64,000 nucleotides of DNA from Lota lota (lineage: Eukaryota; Chordata; Actinopteri; Gadiformes; Lotidae): NCBI GenBank assembly GCA_026745465.1, contig JACYXH010000019.1, positions 2,547,456-2,611,455 on the forward strand. The letters are read 5' to 3'. This document shows, piece by piece, positions 1 through 11,900 of this stretch. The translations under genes were made by a program, and so were the position numbers. The notes below the pieces were generated by a model. It ran no database searches, had not been told where the DNA came from, and saw only the letters and a list, made by a program, of their open reading frames with translations. Positions within the stretch are counted from its first letter, which is position 1, and each line of letters begins with the position of its first letter.

Positions 1-170
1 CACACACACACACACACACATACATAAACACACATGCACACATACACACCAACACACACACTCAATCATAAACACACACACACTCCCCCACATACATAAA
101 CACACACACACAGACACACACACAAATCCGGTACCACACACACACATACACGCATACAAACAGAGAAATG
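1..170. repeat. CA-rich interrupted microsatellite
   Basis: Interrupted AC/ACAT tracts. The same kind of tract, with shared flanking text (ccggtaccacacac, then agagaaatggacccgtta), recurs at about 4236-4570, so it is part of the tandem duplication that made the two Ig genes. No coding content is seen. Confidence 0.9.
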
Positions 171-624
171 GACCCGTTAGAAATGTCAACACATCCAAAG
201 GCAAACAAAGAGGGAAAATACACACACTCGAATAAGCGGGATGAAAAATGCTACCATGCACACAAAAGTTGCTGTAAAAAGGTTTCAGATTCATGCTAAT
301 AAGCGGAATTCTGTTGACCACCTAGCATGTTTTGAGATGTTTTTTCAGACATTTCCTTGTGTTTACCAGGGTTAGCATAAAAGGTTGTGGGTTAATGCTA
401 ACAGGCTGAAAGCTACTAGACTCATAGCATGTTATAAAATGTCCGCTCTTTCGATGTGAGCGCTTTGTTTTGTACCTCGTCTCCTCTGCAGCTTCCATAA
501 ACAGATCAGAGTGACGAGGAACGCGGCGGCCATTACTATAGCCAGCGAAACGACGATGGGGAGCGGCAGTGGCGCGTCTTTATTCGAGTCTTTGGTCGGA
601 TAAAGGTGTTGAAAAGGGCCGGAA

Positions 625-850
625 AATATTAGCATTTAGTACTTTAACAGATGCTGATCTCCAAGGACAATTACAGTGAATTGTCCATGATTCATGTAAT
701 TATGGAGCAGGTTGGGGTTAGTGTGCATCTTGCTCAAGGATGCCTACAGGTTAGGCTACGGACATTGGGGTTTGAACCCAGTACCTTTCGGCTTGGAGTT
801 AAAAAAAAAAGAACCCCAAGCCTATCCTGTCCGATATTATAATGGACGAA
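625..850 (-). repeat. tRNA-derived V-SINE-like element in copy A intron 2
   Basis: Read on the minus strand it has a B-box-like ACTGGGTTCAAACCCC in a tRNA-like head (about 770-850), a middle containing CCTGTAGGCATCCTTGAGCA, and a tail resembling the fish SINE/LINE end (CTTGGAGATCAGCATCTG then TTAAAGTACTAAATG, compare TTGGATAAAAGCGTCTGCTAAATG). The equivalent intron of copy B (4985-5081) lacks it. Confidence 0.7.
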
Positions 851-1387
851 AAAACTCTGGTCCATGACTAAATGTATTTTTCATTTGGAAGAGAAATAAA
901 ACCAGTCTTTGAGCTAAAAAACAACAAACTTTGCGGTGAGCCGTTGGTGGGGCGCCGACGTTCCGTGACAGTGATCATCGTGCCGTTTCCCGTAAACTGC
1001 TTAAGTATGGGACGTTCTTTGGTCACCCTGCATACGTAGCGTCCAGTGTGATTGCGGGTGACGTTGGGAAGGGTCAGGGTGGCACAGCCGCAGGTACCGT
1101 TGTTCACAGGTTACAGGGCCGAACCACAGCCCTCTCCGTCATACCTTACGGCTGTCGCTTTGTAAAGAGGTTGAACTTCATTTTTGCTCCAGTTCACTTC
1201 CCACTCTGGGTGGTTGATGGCTCTCCAGCAACAATGGATTGTGGCGCTGTCTCCCTCGACGACCTCCAAATCTGCCGTATCATAGACCTTTATATCCTTC
1301 TCGGTAACGGTTTCTGGAACAAGACAGAAGTGGAAGCAAAAAACCAGCAATAGTTTAGAGTACAATTTATTTAACTATTTCCTTATT

Positions 1388-1465
1388 TAAAAGCCATTGT
1401 GGGATCGAACCCGGTATCTTTCGTCTGAGAGTAAACACCCTAGCCAGTACACTACACATCATCCC
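1388..1465 (-). repeat. SINE head fragment (tRNA-like)
   Basis: The minus strand shows GCTAGGGTGTTTACTCTCAG followed by ATACCGGGTTCGATCCC, an A-box/B-box arrangement without a cloverleaf-complete tRNA. The same fragment is at 5548-5620 in copy B, so it predates the duplication. Confidence 0.65.
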
Positions 1466-1560
1466 CATCTGGATTTACTCGTGAAAAGTGTAGTATTATT
1501 GTATGATATTTTAGGATATTAAATATCTTTTTTTAGTATCTTGAAATGTGTTCTAAAACG

Positions 1561-2002
1561 AGTGTTTCCCAACCTTTTCTGTCTCATATGTACCCCCACA
1601 TCCCCATCAATACGGCTCAGGTACCCCTTCATCGACACCAAATCACAAATGTTTTCCTTGAGCTAATATCATACTTTAGCATTTAGCATTATGGTTAATA
1701 TTTAAGATGCTTCTAGTGGCCCAGACCGATCTAAAACAGAGGAAGCAGAGGTGTACTTCCATTTCTGGTCTCAACTTTACTGATCATGAAGATTCGGCAA
1801 ACATTGAACACATTTCAACATATACTTTATTATACATTATTTCAATTTTCTTTTACCATTTTTTCCCAAAAACTATTTGTGGGTGTAGTAAAGGAATGTA
1901 GAAATCTGTCCAAGTACCCCCTGGAACTGCCGAAGTACCCCCTCCCCCCCCCCCCCCCCCCCGAGTGTACGTGTACCCCCGGTTGGGAGTCGCTTTGCTT
2001 AA
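1561..2002. mobile_element. Non-autonomous hAT-like element in intron 1 of copy A
   Basis: The left end reads AGTGTTTCCCAACC and the right end, reverse-complemented, reads GCGACTCCCAACCGGGGGTA, similar to hAT termini of the CAGTGGTTCCCAACC type. Inner ends are rich in 'gtaccccc'. No ORF and no clear 8-bp duplication are seen. The orthologous insertion is in copy B (5715-6128). Copy A has gained a C-run near 1936-1962. Confidence 0.6.
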
Positions 2003-2159
2003 GGTCTTTATAGCAAGCAGGAGGAAGATTAGTTCTGAGTGGTACTCACCCCGAGCCAGCAGCGGCCCCAGAGAGAGAAGCAACATAGTCCTCAGTGGAA
2101 ACTCCATGCTCCACTGATGCACAACTCACCACTTGTGATCGTTTTCTGTCAGACATCGC

Positions 2160-3020
2160 ACCGCCCACTTCCACCAGACACATACACACGCACACACATA
2201 CACACACACACTCACATACACACACACACACTCTCTCTCTTTCTCTATGTAACCACAACCATTAACTAACACAAATTTAACTCTCTCTACCTCACAGTAT
2301 GTGTGTATCTCTCTCTGCATGGTCACAATTTCACAACCGATCTGTCACACACACAAACACACTTATACACACACACCTCACAATGTTTCGTGAGTTTTCC
2401 TAAGGCATACTAAGGAAGGACCCACTTAATGGCCGTTTACACAACTACAGCCAACAAATCGACATCGAAAGTCAACGAGCGTACACATAAACGTCAACAA
2501 ATATATACATTGAAAGCAACAAGTCTATATGTTGAAAGTCATAAGTCTTGCTTAAAACACGTTTGGAATAAGCAAGCAGGCATCTGAATTAAATGTAACC
2601 TCTTCTTATTACGTTTAGGATGTGTTGCAAAGGATGCACGTACAATTCTTTGAACAAAAAAAAAAACCCAGTCGACCACCAAAGGCAGTCTAGATGTCGA
2701 CATTTGAAGAGAACGGCCGACAAAGACGAGTTCTTCACTTCCTGTTCGTGACCTACTGCATAGAGCCTCTTCTTCACCACACAGAGAAACACCGGCACAC
2801 ACCTCAACAATTTACCATTAGCAACTAGCACAGTGAAGCCTGCGTCATGTTTAGGTTTTAGTTTAGTCAAATCAACCAATCAATACCCTTTATTGTTAGG
2901 AGGAAGAATACTGTAATTTCCAGACTTGAACATTCTCACACCATCAGATAAAGATAGTTTGTACATTGCCAACCACGGACAAAAACATGCATACACAAAA
3001 GATCTACATACACACTCAAA

Positions 3021-3098
<78 letters not shown>

Positions 3099-3180
3099 GG
3101 CCTTGTTGAAATAAAGGGCAAACCACAATGAGGTCCGCTGTTCCATAGCTGAAGTTAACAGAGAACATAAGTTACAATAC
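2160..3180. other. Spacer between copy A promoter side and gene B 3' end
   Basis: About 1 kb with AC and CT simple repeats at 2178-2245 and a 71-bp AC tract at 3024-3094. I see no exon with sensible splice sites. Apparent ORFs here come from the dinucleotide repeats or have no recognisable content. Confidence 0.6.
3024..3094. repeat. (AC)n microsatellite
   Basis: Uninterrupted AC repeat of about 71 bp, about 100 bp past the inferred poly(A) signal of gene B. Confidence 0.97.
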
Positions 3181-3189
3181 TACAAATAT

Positions 3190-3195
3190 TTTATT
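3190..3195 (-). terminator. Poly(A) signal of Ig receptor gene B
   Basis: AATAAA on the minus strand, 179 nt beyond the stop codon of exon 5 (3376-3374). It gives a short 3' UTR of about 200 nt. Confidence 0.6.
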
Positions 3196-3373
3196 CACAA
3201 TTACATACAATAATTTTCATTTACACCTAACGGGGCTTAATTGTTTTTTCACAGTTAATGTATGACTTTCAATTAGTTTATTGAAAAACAACATGGATGG
3301 AGGCAGAAGATGACAGAACATATCAGAGATATTTACAAAACCACCAAGGGAAATGGAACTGATTGAGACATGT

Positions 3374-4236
3374 TCATCCACTCCCCTTGCTTTCCACCAC
3401 ACGCTCAAAGTAGTCGAAGGACTCATACACGGGTACCTGACACTGTCAGAGACAAAGAGAGGGAGAGACAGAGAGAGACAGAATATGTAAAATAAATGTA
3501 CTTGAATTCATGTAAAAAAATAATAATTTTATGATCAACTATTTATTGTTTCACTGGCAATTAAAAAAACATAAAACATCAATCCATATTATGTTTTATG
3601 TTTTTGCTTTGATCATAATCTTTTACAATGGATTTGACTGTTTTCTTGAATGGGAATTCACCCACAAGCAACACGGTGGTCAAAAGTTATTTTCCCATTG
3701 TGCAAAACACTGGCGGCATGATCCTCGAGGGGACGTTTTGTCCAACATAAGTTGTGCTAGGGGTGTGGGAGAGTACTGCTTCATAACGCGTGTGGTGTAA
3801 AGAGCGCAGTCGGCAACATCAACTCCCCTTCCTCTGAAAACTTGAGTTGGACGATTTACATATTTTTATCCAGAATCGGACCAATGGAGAACACAAATCC
3901 TGCACGAATGATGTCAATGTTCCAACTGCTCTGATTTATTTATTTTCGTTGTGTACGAGGCAGGACTGTTATATTAGTAAATAGAGAGCGTTGTGGTTCC
4001 TCTTTGAGGAGCAGGTAGGGGTCATGATCTTCTTGCTGAATGATGCCTACAGGTTAGACTGGGGACATTGGGGGATCAAACCCAGTACTTATTTGGCTGG
4101 GAGTGGAACACCCTAGCACTCCGACAGACTCACCCACTGGGATGACCCTTTGGACGAGCTGGTGCTGGTTCCGTCCACCTCCGAGTCTTCGTGGGGAACC
4201 TCATAGATCACCCTGGCTGCTCGGTCCAACCCTAAT

Positions 4237-4267
<31 letters not shown>

Positions 4268-4289
4268 AATAAACCCACACACACACATG

Positions 4290-4321
<32 letters not shown>

Positions 4322-6235
4322 TAGATAAACACACACACAATCATAAATACGAACGCACACTCATACACATACATAAACGCACACACACGCACACATAGAT
4401 AAACACACACGCACACATTGATAAACACACACACACATACACAATCATAAACACGAACGCACACTCATAACCATACATAAACACACACACACACACGCAC
4501 ACATAGATAAAGACACACAAACACACACACACACATCCGGTACCACACACAAATAGAGAAATGGACCCGTTATAAATGCCAATATATCCAAAGGCAAACA
4601 AAGAGGGAAAATACACACACTCACACAAGCGCAATAAAGAAATGCGACCTTGCACACAATAACTGCTATAAAATGTTTCAGATTCATGCTAATAAGCTGA
4701 AATCTGTTCACCACCTAGAGTGTTTTAAGATTTGTTACCAGACCTTTCCTTATGTTTTTACTAGGATTAGTTTAAAAAGTTGTGGATTCATGCTAACAGG
4801 CTGAAAGCTACTAGACTCATAGCATGTTATAAAATGTCCGCTCTTTCGATGTGAACGCTTTGTTTTGTACCTCGTCTCCTCTGCAGCTTCCACAAACAGA
4901 TCAGAGTGACGAGGAACGCGGCGGCCATTACTATAGCCAGCGAAACGACGACGGGGAGCGGCAGTGGCGCGTCTTTAGTCGAGTCTTTGGTCAGACAAAG
5001 GGGTTGAAAAGGGCCGGAAAATATTAGCATTTGTACTGTTTTTGTAGCAAAACCAGTATTTGAGGTTAAAAAAAAACATACCTTTTTGCGTTGTGCTGTT
5101 GGTGGGGCGCCGACGTTCCGTGACAGTGATCATCGTGCCGTTTCCCGTAAACTGCTGAAGTATGGGAAGTTTTTTGGTCACCTTGCAGACGTAGCGTCCA
5201 GTGTGACTGCGGGTGACGTTGGGAAGGGTCAGGGTGGCACAGCCGCAGGTACCGTTGTTCACAGGTGACAGGGCCGAACCACAGCCCTCTCCGTCATACC
5301 TTACGGCTGTCGCTTTGTAAAGAGGTTGAACTTCATTTTTGCTCCAGTTCACGTACCACTTTGTTTGGTTGATGGCTCTCCAGCAACAATGGATGGTGGC
5401 GCTGTCTCCCTCGACGACCTCCAAATCTGCCGTCTCATAGACCTTTATATCCTTCTCGGTAACGGTTTCTGGAACAAGACAGAAGTGGAAGCAAAAAAGC
5501 AGCAATAGTTTAGAGTACAATTTATTTAACTATTTCCTTATTTAACAGGAATTCTGGGATCGAACCCGGTATCTTTCGTCTGAGATTCAAACAGCCTAGC
5601 CACTACAATACACATTATCCTCATCTGGATTTACTCGTGAAAATTGTAATATTATTGTATGATATTTTAGGATATTAAATAAAAAATATATTATCTTGAA
5701 ATGTGTTCTAAAACGAGTGTTTCCCAACCTTTTCTGTCTCATATGTACCCCCACATCCCCATCAGTACGGCTCAGGTACCCCTTCATCGACACCAAACCA
5801 CAAATGTTTTCCTTGAGCTAATATCATACTTTATAATTTAGCATTATGGTTAATATTTAAGATGCTTCTAGTGGCCCATAGGCATCTAAAACAGAGGAAA
5901 CAGAGGTGTACTTCTATTTCTGGTCTTAACTTTATTGATCAGCAACATTCGGCATCATATTGAACACATTTCAACGTATACTTTATTTTACATTATTATA
6001 TTCCTTCTTTCTTTTTTTTTATCAAAAACTATTTGTGGGTGTAATAAAGGAATATATAAATCTTTCCAAGTACCTACTGGAACAGCTACCGAGTGTACGT
6101 GTACCCCCGGTTGGGAATCGCTTTGCTTAGGGTCTTTATAGAAATCAGCAGGAAGATTAGTTCTGAGTAGTACTCACCCCGAGCCAGCAGCGGCCCCAGA
6201 GAGAGAAGCAACATAGTCCTCAGTGGAAACTCCAT
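3374..6235 (-). CDS. V-set Ig receptor, copy B: signal peptide, IgV, TM, tyrosine tail (239 aa)
   Basis: Exons on the minus strand: 6235-6178, 5468-5082, 4984-4871, 4231-4134, 3436-3374. All junctions have GT/AG and agreeing phases (1, 1, 1, 0), and the sum is exactly 720 nt. Residues 1-20 form a signal peptide. About 28-145 is one V-set domain with cysteines in TIHCCW and GRYVCKV, four extra cysteines, and a J-like FTGNGTMITV strand. N-glycosylation sequons include NGT and NVT. A TM helix (VVVSLAIVMAAAFLVTLICLW) is followed by KLQRRR. The tail has tyrosines in RVIYEVP, VPVYESF and FDYFERV. A J-like GNGT motif occurs in NITR, NKp30 and CTLA-4 type receptors, so a lymphoid or NK-type surface receptor is plausible, but I do not recognise the family and see no consensus ITIM, ITSM or ITAM. 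The start is the ATG at 6235, which opens the signal peptide. If exon 3 is read through, an alternative tail ends at 4827. Confidence 0.75.
3995..4125 (-). repeat. V-SINE-like fragment abutting exon 4 of gene B
   Basis: Minus-strand text includes GCTAGGGTGTTCCACTCCCA, then a B-box-like ACTGGGTTTGATCCCCC, then the CCTGTAGGCATC core. It begins within about 10 bp of the exon 4 splice donor. Confidence 0.65.
4236..4570. repeat. CA-rich interrupted microsatellite in gene B intron 3
   Basis: Alternating CA tracts broken by ATAGATAAA, TCATAAA and GCACACAT units. It lies directly against the exon 4 acceptor (TATTAG before 4231) and matches the tract at the start of the window. Confidence 0.9.
5548..5620 (-). 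repeat. SINE head fragment, copy B
   Basis: Counterpart of 1388-1465: B-box GGTTCGATCCC on the minus strand in the same position of intron 1. Confidence 0.6.
5715..6128. mobile_element. Non-autonomous hAT-like element in intron 1 of gene B
   Basis: Ends AGTGTTTCCCAACC and (reverse strand) GCGATTCCCAACCGGGGGTA. It is the duplicate of the element at 1561-2002 and has no ORF. Confidence 0.6.
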
Positions 6236-6304
6236 CCTCCACTGATGCACAACTCACCACTTGTGATCATTTTCTTACATATATCGCACCTCCTACTTCC
6301 ACCA

Positions 6305-6346
<42 letters not shown>
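6305..6346. repeat. (CA)n microsatellite upstream of gene B
   Basis: AC repeat about 70 bp upstream of the gene B start codon, in the presumed promoter. Copy A has a shorter, interrupted version at 2178-2231. Confidence 0.9.
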
Positions 6347-6348
<2 letters not shown>

Positions 6349-7112
6349 TTTCCTGGCCCATGCACACACTTCCTGGATTCACATATACAAACACACACAC
6401 AGATACACACACACACAGGGCCATTTCTATGCAAAATGTTGTTTGGGGCCCCTAATTTGTGAAACTGTGGGTGGATTCAAAACCCTCTAAAGTGTTCCGT
6501 GGGCATGCATTTTAACTTCAAATGCTTTAATCAAATGCACTTTAAAGGATTTGGCCGGTTTATCAAGAACCAAGTTAATTGTTGACAATTTCTATGTCAA
6601 GTTCAACACATCCCCTCTTGTGGTGAATGTATTTTCCGAAATTGGGTAGTTAGCAAGCCATTGACATCCATTATTTTTAAGAATTCCTTCACTCAGAATT
6701 TTAGCTGCACGCCTCTCAGTCTCTAAGTCTGTGAGCATGCGTAGTGGCGTGTAAAAACACAATCGAAACATGTGGATTTGTTGGTTTGTGGGCACTATTG
6801 GAGAATTGGCAGCTTGTATGTGCTAACTTGAGTTGAAAAAATAAAGAAGGATCAGCTATGGGAGCTGCTAAACACTTGTTTGGAATAGAATGGATGTCAA
6901 TGGCTCGCCAACTGCCAAATTCCGCAACATGCCTACACCGCAAGAGGGATTGAACTGAATAAAAATCATGACTGATTTACATCTCGACATAGACAGTAGC
7001 AAAGATTTGCCTGGGGTCAAATATTTTAAGAGGAAAAGAGCCTCCGTAAACTTTTAACATATTTATTTACAGACAAAATGTTTATTTTAAATGTTGCCAT
7101 TTAAAGATGTAT

Positions 7113-7160
7113 AGATAACGTTCATATATATATATGAACGTTTTATATATATATATGAAC

Positions 7161-7207
<47 letters not shown>

Positions 7208-7233
7208 CTTTATTTATATATATATATATATTT
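7113..7233. repeat. (AT)n with GAACGTT units
   Basis: Two palindromic units of the form cgttcatatatatatgaacg followed by a longer (TA)n run. It can form a cruciform. Confidence 0.9.
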
Positions 7234-7737
7234 TGAACATATAGGCACAGGAGGGAGAGCGGTTATTTTAATTAATAAAACAAAATATAATAATACAAAA
7301 GAAGACTGAAATGGAATGTTGGGGGCCCCCTTATGTCTTTGGGGACCCTATGCAACAGCATAGTCTGCATATAGCAAGAAACAGCCCTGCACTATCTCTG
7401 TCCAAGAGATAGTGGCCGCCATTTGAATAGGGCAATGCACCACCCTTCTACCACTCTCTGAGAATCACTGCAGGGGTCAATATGTTTCAGGATTTTTGTG
7501 GCATTCTATGTTGGGAACGTAAACTATTGGGGCGATGGCGTCCCCCCAATATTGGAAAGCATGGAAAATAAAAATAAGTAACTATAGGTCTTTCAAAAAT
7601 GACCTATAAGGTCTTGCCCGCCTGGTGCAGCTCTCTTGTCAGTTAGCCAGCCTTTTCTATGGACAGTGTATAGGCCTACACAGCAACCCAGGCTACTAAA
7701 GCATAGAGATCCCAGGCATTGGAGAGTGCAGCAATCG

Positions 7738-7876
7738 GACCAGATTGACTGATCGGTAGGACTGACTGGTAGATTGATCTATCCACCATGCATCTGGCAG
7801 GACACTCCCACTTGAGATGTCAGTAAGTCACAGGCCAGGGCAGATTTTGAAATGACATTGGTGCCCTTTAAATGAC
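7738..7876. mobile_element. MITE family fragment (ACCACCAGGT family), copy 1
   Basis: Shares 'actggtagattgatctatccaccatgcatctgg', 'cacttgagatgtcagtaag' and the end 'ggtgccctttaaa' with the copies at 13850, 25487 and 45350. The left end is not recognisable. Confidence 0.5.
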
Positions 7877-8639
7877 ACCCTGTTCATATATTGGCAATTT
7901 TACGTGTTTTATGTTTAAATTATCCTACACGTAGCACCTTTAAGCTGTGGCTTAGTTACGAGTCGCTAGTCCAATAGTTTGTATTCAAAACTCAAATTTT
8001 GTAAAAATATATAATATATAATACTCCAAAATACTGAAATATCAAGTTTACATTTTGCAGATGTAATATTCACAATGCATCTACCCTATCACTTGAGATG
8101 TTACACTAAATCCAGGTGTTATTTTAATTTGTATATTCAGTATGTAATAGTGCAGTGACTGTTCAAAACGTTCCTGCTCAGAACGAATCCTTGGCCCTTC
8201 TCGTCCATACCACTTCACATTCGACACTGTGATTCTTTGAGTCCTCAGCAATACACCAAGTGTGAAGTCGATCGGATGAACGGTTGTTGAGGTAACCAAT
8301 GGGCAGAAATAAAATACATACATAAAGAGACTCCATACGTTTTAGTTCGGTTATTTATATAGGCCGTTATCTATACTATTTAAATCCATGCAGCACTACG
8401 CTGATTAGGCTTGCAATACTTACCACTAACAGCAGATGGCACCATGCATCAGTAAAATTAAAAACTTGAAGCTTTAGATAGAGTGGTAGAACCAGGCTGG
8501 TCTGCCTCAATGTATATGTCTAAAAATCAAAACCTTTTAGTGTTGTTTCTTTTTAAATAACTACTATAAGTAAGTACAAGCCGTTCTTTTATGCCTAAGC
8601 GGTAAAGCAGGAAGAAGCAAATCAGTAGAGGTGACCCAG

Positions 8640-8911
8640 GGGGAGGGGCTTGGTGCGGCTTGGCAGCATATGCGCGATGGGTTTGAAATGACGATGTACG
8701 TTCGCTTCGCGGATTAAAATGCCCGCGCCACGTGGGGCGCGCGAAGAACACCATTTCGGGTGTGTGTACAAACGCGTCCGTGTCCTGCGATTTTGTTGAC
8801 GTTGTTTTCAAAGCCCGCCGCGATATCGACTTTCTTCTCCACGTCACCCTGGAGGGGTAAAACGCGACATGACAACACAGTGACCGACAGCCCGACCTGG
8901 ATCCTTTCAAA
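8640..8911 (+). promoter_or_regulatory. slc29a2: Probable promoter and 5' UTR exon of slc29a2
   Basis: A CpG-rich patch in an AT-rich region (several CGCG and GCGC sites at 8665-8830) ends with TTTCAAAG followed by GTGAGT at 8912, a strong splice donor. The first coding exon (13054-13110) has an acceptor upstream of its ATG, so an upstream non-coding exon is required. This is the best candidate. No TATA box was seen. Confidence 0.4.
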
Positions 8912-11900
8912 GGTGAGTCCTATAAATAAATAAACAACCATATACGTGGTCCTGATTCAATCACCTTTTGTTTATTGACATCGGAAGCGTTAACAACGGA
9001 GGGACGAATCAAGAATTGCGTGGTTATGAACGGTCTACTTTATCCGTCGTGTCGTTCGGGGCGCTACCGTTATGGGTTCTGGAAGCCCAGTCTAGATCAT
9101 ATCGGTTTGTACTTTTCTGTTCCAAATGGATGGACAACACCGTACAAGGCCTCGACGAGTGGCTGGGTGCTATCTCTTGGTATGTGGACACCTAATTTGC
9201 ACTGTGGGCCCCTGTAAGTCGAGACCCTCAATGTCTCGGAGCGTTTGACGGGATCATCGGTACCAGCAGGTGCATGGGGCTGCAGTGTGTCTGTCTCTCT
9301 CTTTAAACTGACCTCAGTACAGCTGCTGCAGGACTGCGTCCTGGCTCATTGGCTATGGCTGCAATATAACATGTAGCCCGCACGCAACCCACGCGTTAAA
9401 CTACTGCAATACAACGATTACAAATGTCAGTGCGTTAATGTCATTTTCTTTTACAGCCCCACCTCAACCCATAGCAACACGTGTATTCTGCTGGGATATA
9501 AAGTGCAGGCCGCCTCCATCAAGGGCCTATACATGCGACATCAGTTTATTATGGGTTGCATTTGAGATTCAACATGGTATCTGTTACAGCGACCACATGG
9601 CTGGCCTGGACAATAGCTGCAGACGTGTGGCCTGTCTTTACCACACGTCAGACATGCTCCTTGTTTTTGCAGCATCATCATCATGGGACACCGATGTGTT
9701 AAATTCATCCGTTATTTTTTTGGACAGTGGTTAACATAAAATGACCACTACTAATTCATAGACGTGCAATACTAAAGTAAATTGATTATGTTTGAAACCT
9801 TGATCAATGTAATTGCAAGACTGGCCAAACCATGGTGATTATAATCATAATAATATGAATAAACCTATTTTGTACAGCACTTTAACATAATAATATGAAT
9901 ACACTTTGTTTGTATAGCACTTTTAAAACGTACATTACAACTTGCTTTGCATGATATAATAAAAAGTAGACCCAGTAGTCAGACATATAGGCCTAGATAT
10001 TATGTAATGTTGTGATCTAATTGTGTCATGATTCTTCCAACTCGTATTTATTCTCACTCTGGCTGTTATGAATAACTTTTATTTTTTGCAATAAATTGAC
10101 AGGTATGGACTTCCTATTTCCATATGAAACCGAAACACTAGACACACAAATCGAATTTTACTTCTGCTTGATTGGACCAGTTCCACATCCAGGTGGCTGT
10201 TTTGAGTCTGTTATCATGATTAATTTCATTACAAGTCAACACTTCCCTGACTTGTGAACTGTTTGGGAAGGGCAAAGTAGCCAAAGTTAAACACCTAATC
10301 TTACCGGCTTGTTGTTTTTTTTAATGTGAAGACCTACAACAAATAATCGCGTGGCCTGCAGGCTAGAGATGTCCTAATAGAATCAATATAATCAATCAAA
10401 CTTTATTTATGTAGCACTGTTACAAGGGTAGCAAATAGATAAATGAGATACACATGAGAGGTCAGATTTAGACGAAGACGATGACACACTGCTTGATTAG
10501 ATCTAGGTTCTGGTCTTAACTGAGTCAACAAGCAGCAGAGTTTTGGATGAGTTGTAGCCTACTCGGGGCTCGCTTGGGTGGACCTGAGTGTTTGAGTGTT
10601 TGAGTGTTTTTGCGCAATACAACTTTGTCTTTCCCTACAACTTTGTTTGTCTTTCCCTACAACTTTGTTTGTCTTGTCCACGCTTGTTATTTGCCTTCTA
10701 TCTTTTGAAGGACTTTGTTCAGGTTCACAGAATTGCCCCCGTTCTGTGAATTCCAACTTTAACACACAAGATAACCATTTGTGGTAATATTTGAATTAGG
10801 ATCTTTTACTTTCTTTTCCTTTTCCTTATTTGAAATGTGAAATTTGTTGGGCAGTTGGCTTTTTAATCCGCTTTACCATGACTGAACTGGTTTATAATAA
10901 AGTCAATAAATTCTGGAATTAAATTAATCCATATTTTGAGAATGAGAATCTTCATGTCAAGTTATTTTGGTGGTCTTAAGCTAGCATCAAACGATAGTAC
11001 AGGTCTCTCGAGTTAACATTTTGGAAAACATTTAACATTTTATTTGACTTACTCAAACAACTTTTAAAGTCTGTGGTTGTGGTCATGTTTGACTAGGTGT
11101 TTTGAACAGAACACGTACATGGCAAGGATCGTCTTAGGGCTCGTTCATCACAATGAATCATGGGATTTGTTATGTTAGTAAACATAACACAAGTTCTAAG
11201 TGTTTAGAGTGACCTCATTATTTGCAAATGTCTATAGCATAACGTGACTCATTTTACATTGAGTTACTTAAACACTTTTAGAAAATGAATGAGAGTGCTG
11301 CTGAACAACCTAGTTTAAGTTTTAATTTGTGACTTTTTTCAGTTGATGATTACCTCATACACGCTTACTAGTTCTGCCCTAAGAACCACAATGCCCTGGT
11401 GGTCTGTTATGATTTATCTACAGGGGGAAAACGATGTATGTTCTAGCCATTCAAATGGACTTCCAGTTTGTTTGTTGTTGCTTCCATGGAAGTTGCTTCT
11501 TTCCAACTTATCTTGGGAAAGGAACCTTGTAAACCCCAAAGGACGAGCAAGGTTTATGGTTTAATCCCAACGGATGAGCTACCGCCAAACTGAAGGGATG
11601 TTTTTGAACCCATGTTGGATTGTAGTACCCAATAATCTCTCTTTATATTCCATACCAAGCATGCCACATAGTGACATGCATCAGTAGCTATATTTGTGGG
11701 AGGTTATTTTCTATATAATATTATTTAGTACCTTTATTGTTGAGGCTTTTATACAAAGTGCTGTGATTCCTATTAGAAGGAGCAGGTAGGGGTTAGGGGT
11801 CATTTTGTTCAAGGATGCCTTGTAAAGTAATAATCTATCTTTGGTTAATGGCGTTAATGATAAAATACTGTTAAGCATAAACTCCCAGATCGCTAGCCCC

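Larger units (their letters stand above)
476..2107 (-). pseudogene. V-set Ig receptor, copy A (nonsense codon; tail exons beyond window edge)
   Basis: This is the left member of a tandem pair, read right to left. Exon 1 (2107-2050) encodes a signal peptide starting MEFPLRTMLLLSLGPLLAR. Exon 2 (1313-930) encodes one V-set Ig domain. Exon 3 (589-476) encodes the TM helix and a basic stop-transfer segment, WKLQRRR. Splice phases match copy B (1, 1, 1). Copy A has TAA at 1113-1111, where copy B has TCA, in the middle of the Ig domain after GCGSAL; downstream sequence stays in frame and similar. Its exon 2 donor is also weaker (GTTTGT against GTATGT in B). Intron 2 carries a SINE that copy B lacks. 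The tail exons (4 and 5 in copy B) would lie left of position 1 and cannot be checked. I call it a pseudogene, but a single base makes the stop, so a null allele or a sequencing error is possible. Confidence 0.7.
6350..8640. other. Gene-free spacer between Ig gene B and slc29a2
   Basis: AT-rich and without supported exons. It holds an (AT)n block (about 7113-7233) and a MITE fragment (7738-7876). Short ORFs here show no family resemblance. Confidence 0.55.

Noticed and set aside
1388-1465. Possible tRNA gene (A and B boxes)
   Set aside because: No closed acceptor stem or anticodon arm; the same text recurs as SINE heads across the window.
3374-4231. ITIM or ITAM in the Ig receptor tail
   Set aside because: VIYEVP lacks an aliphatic residue at +3 and VYESF and DYFERV do not fit either consensus or spacing.
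8968-9734. Overlapping ORFs of 75-98 aa after the slc29a2 5' exon
   Set aside because: No splice sites or recognisable domains; composition is unlike coding DNA nearby.
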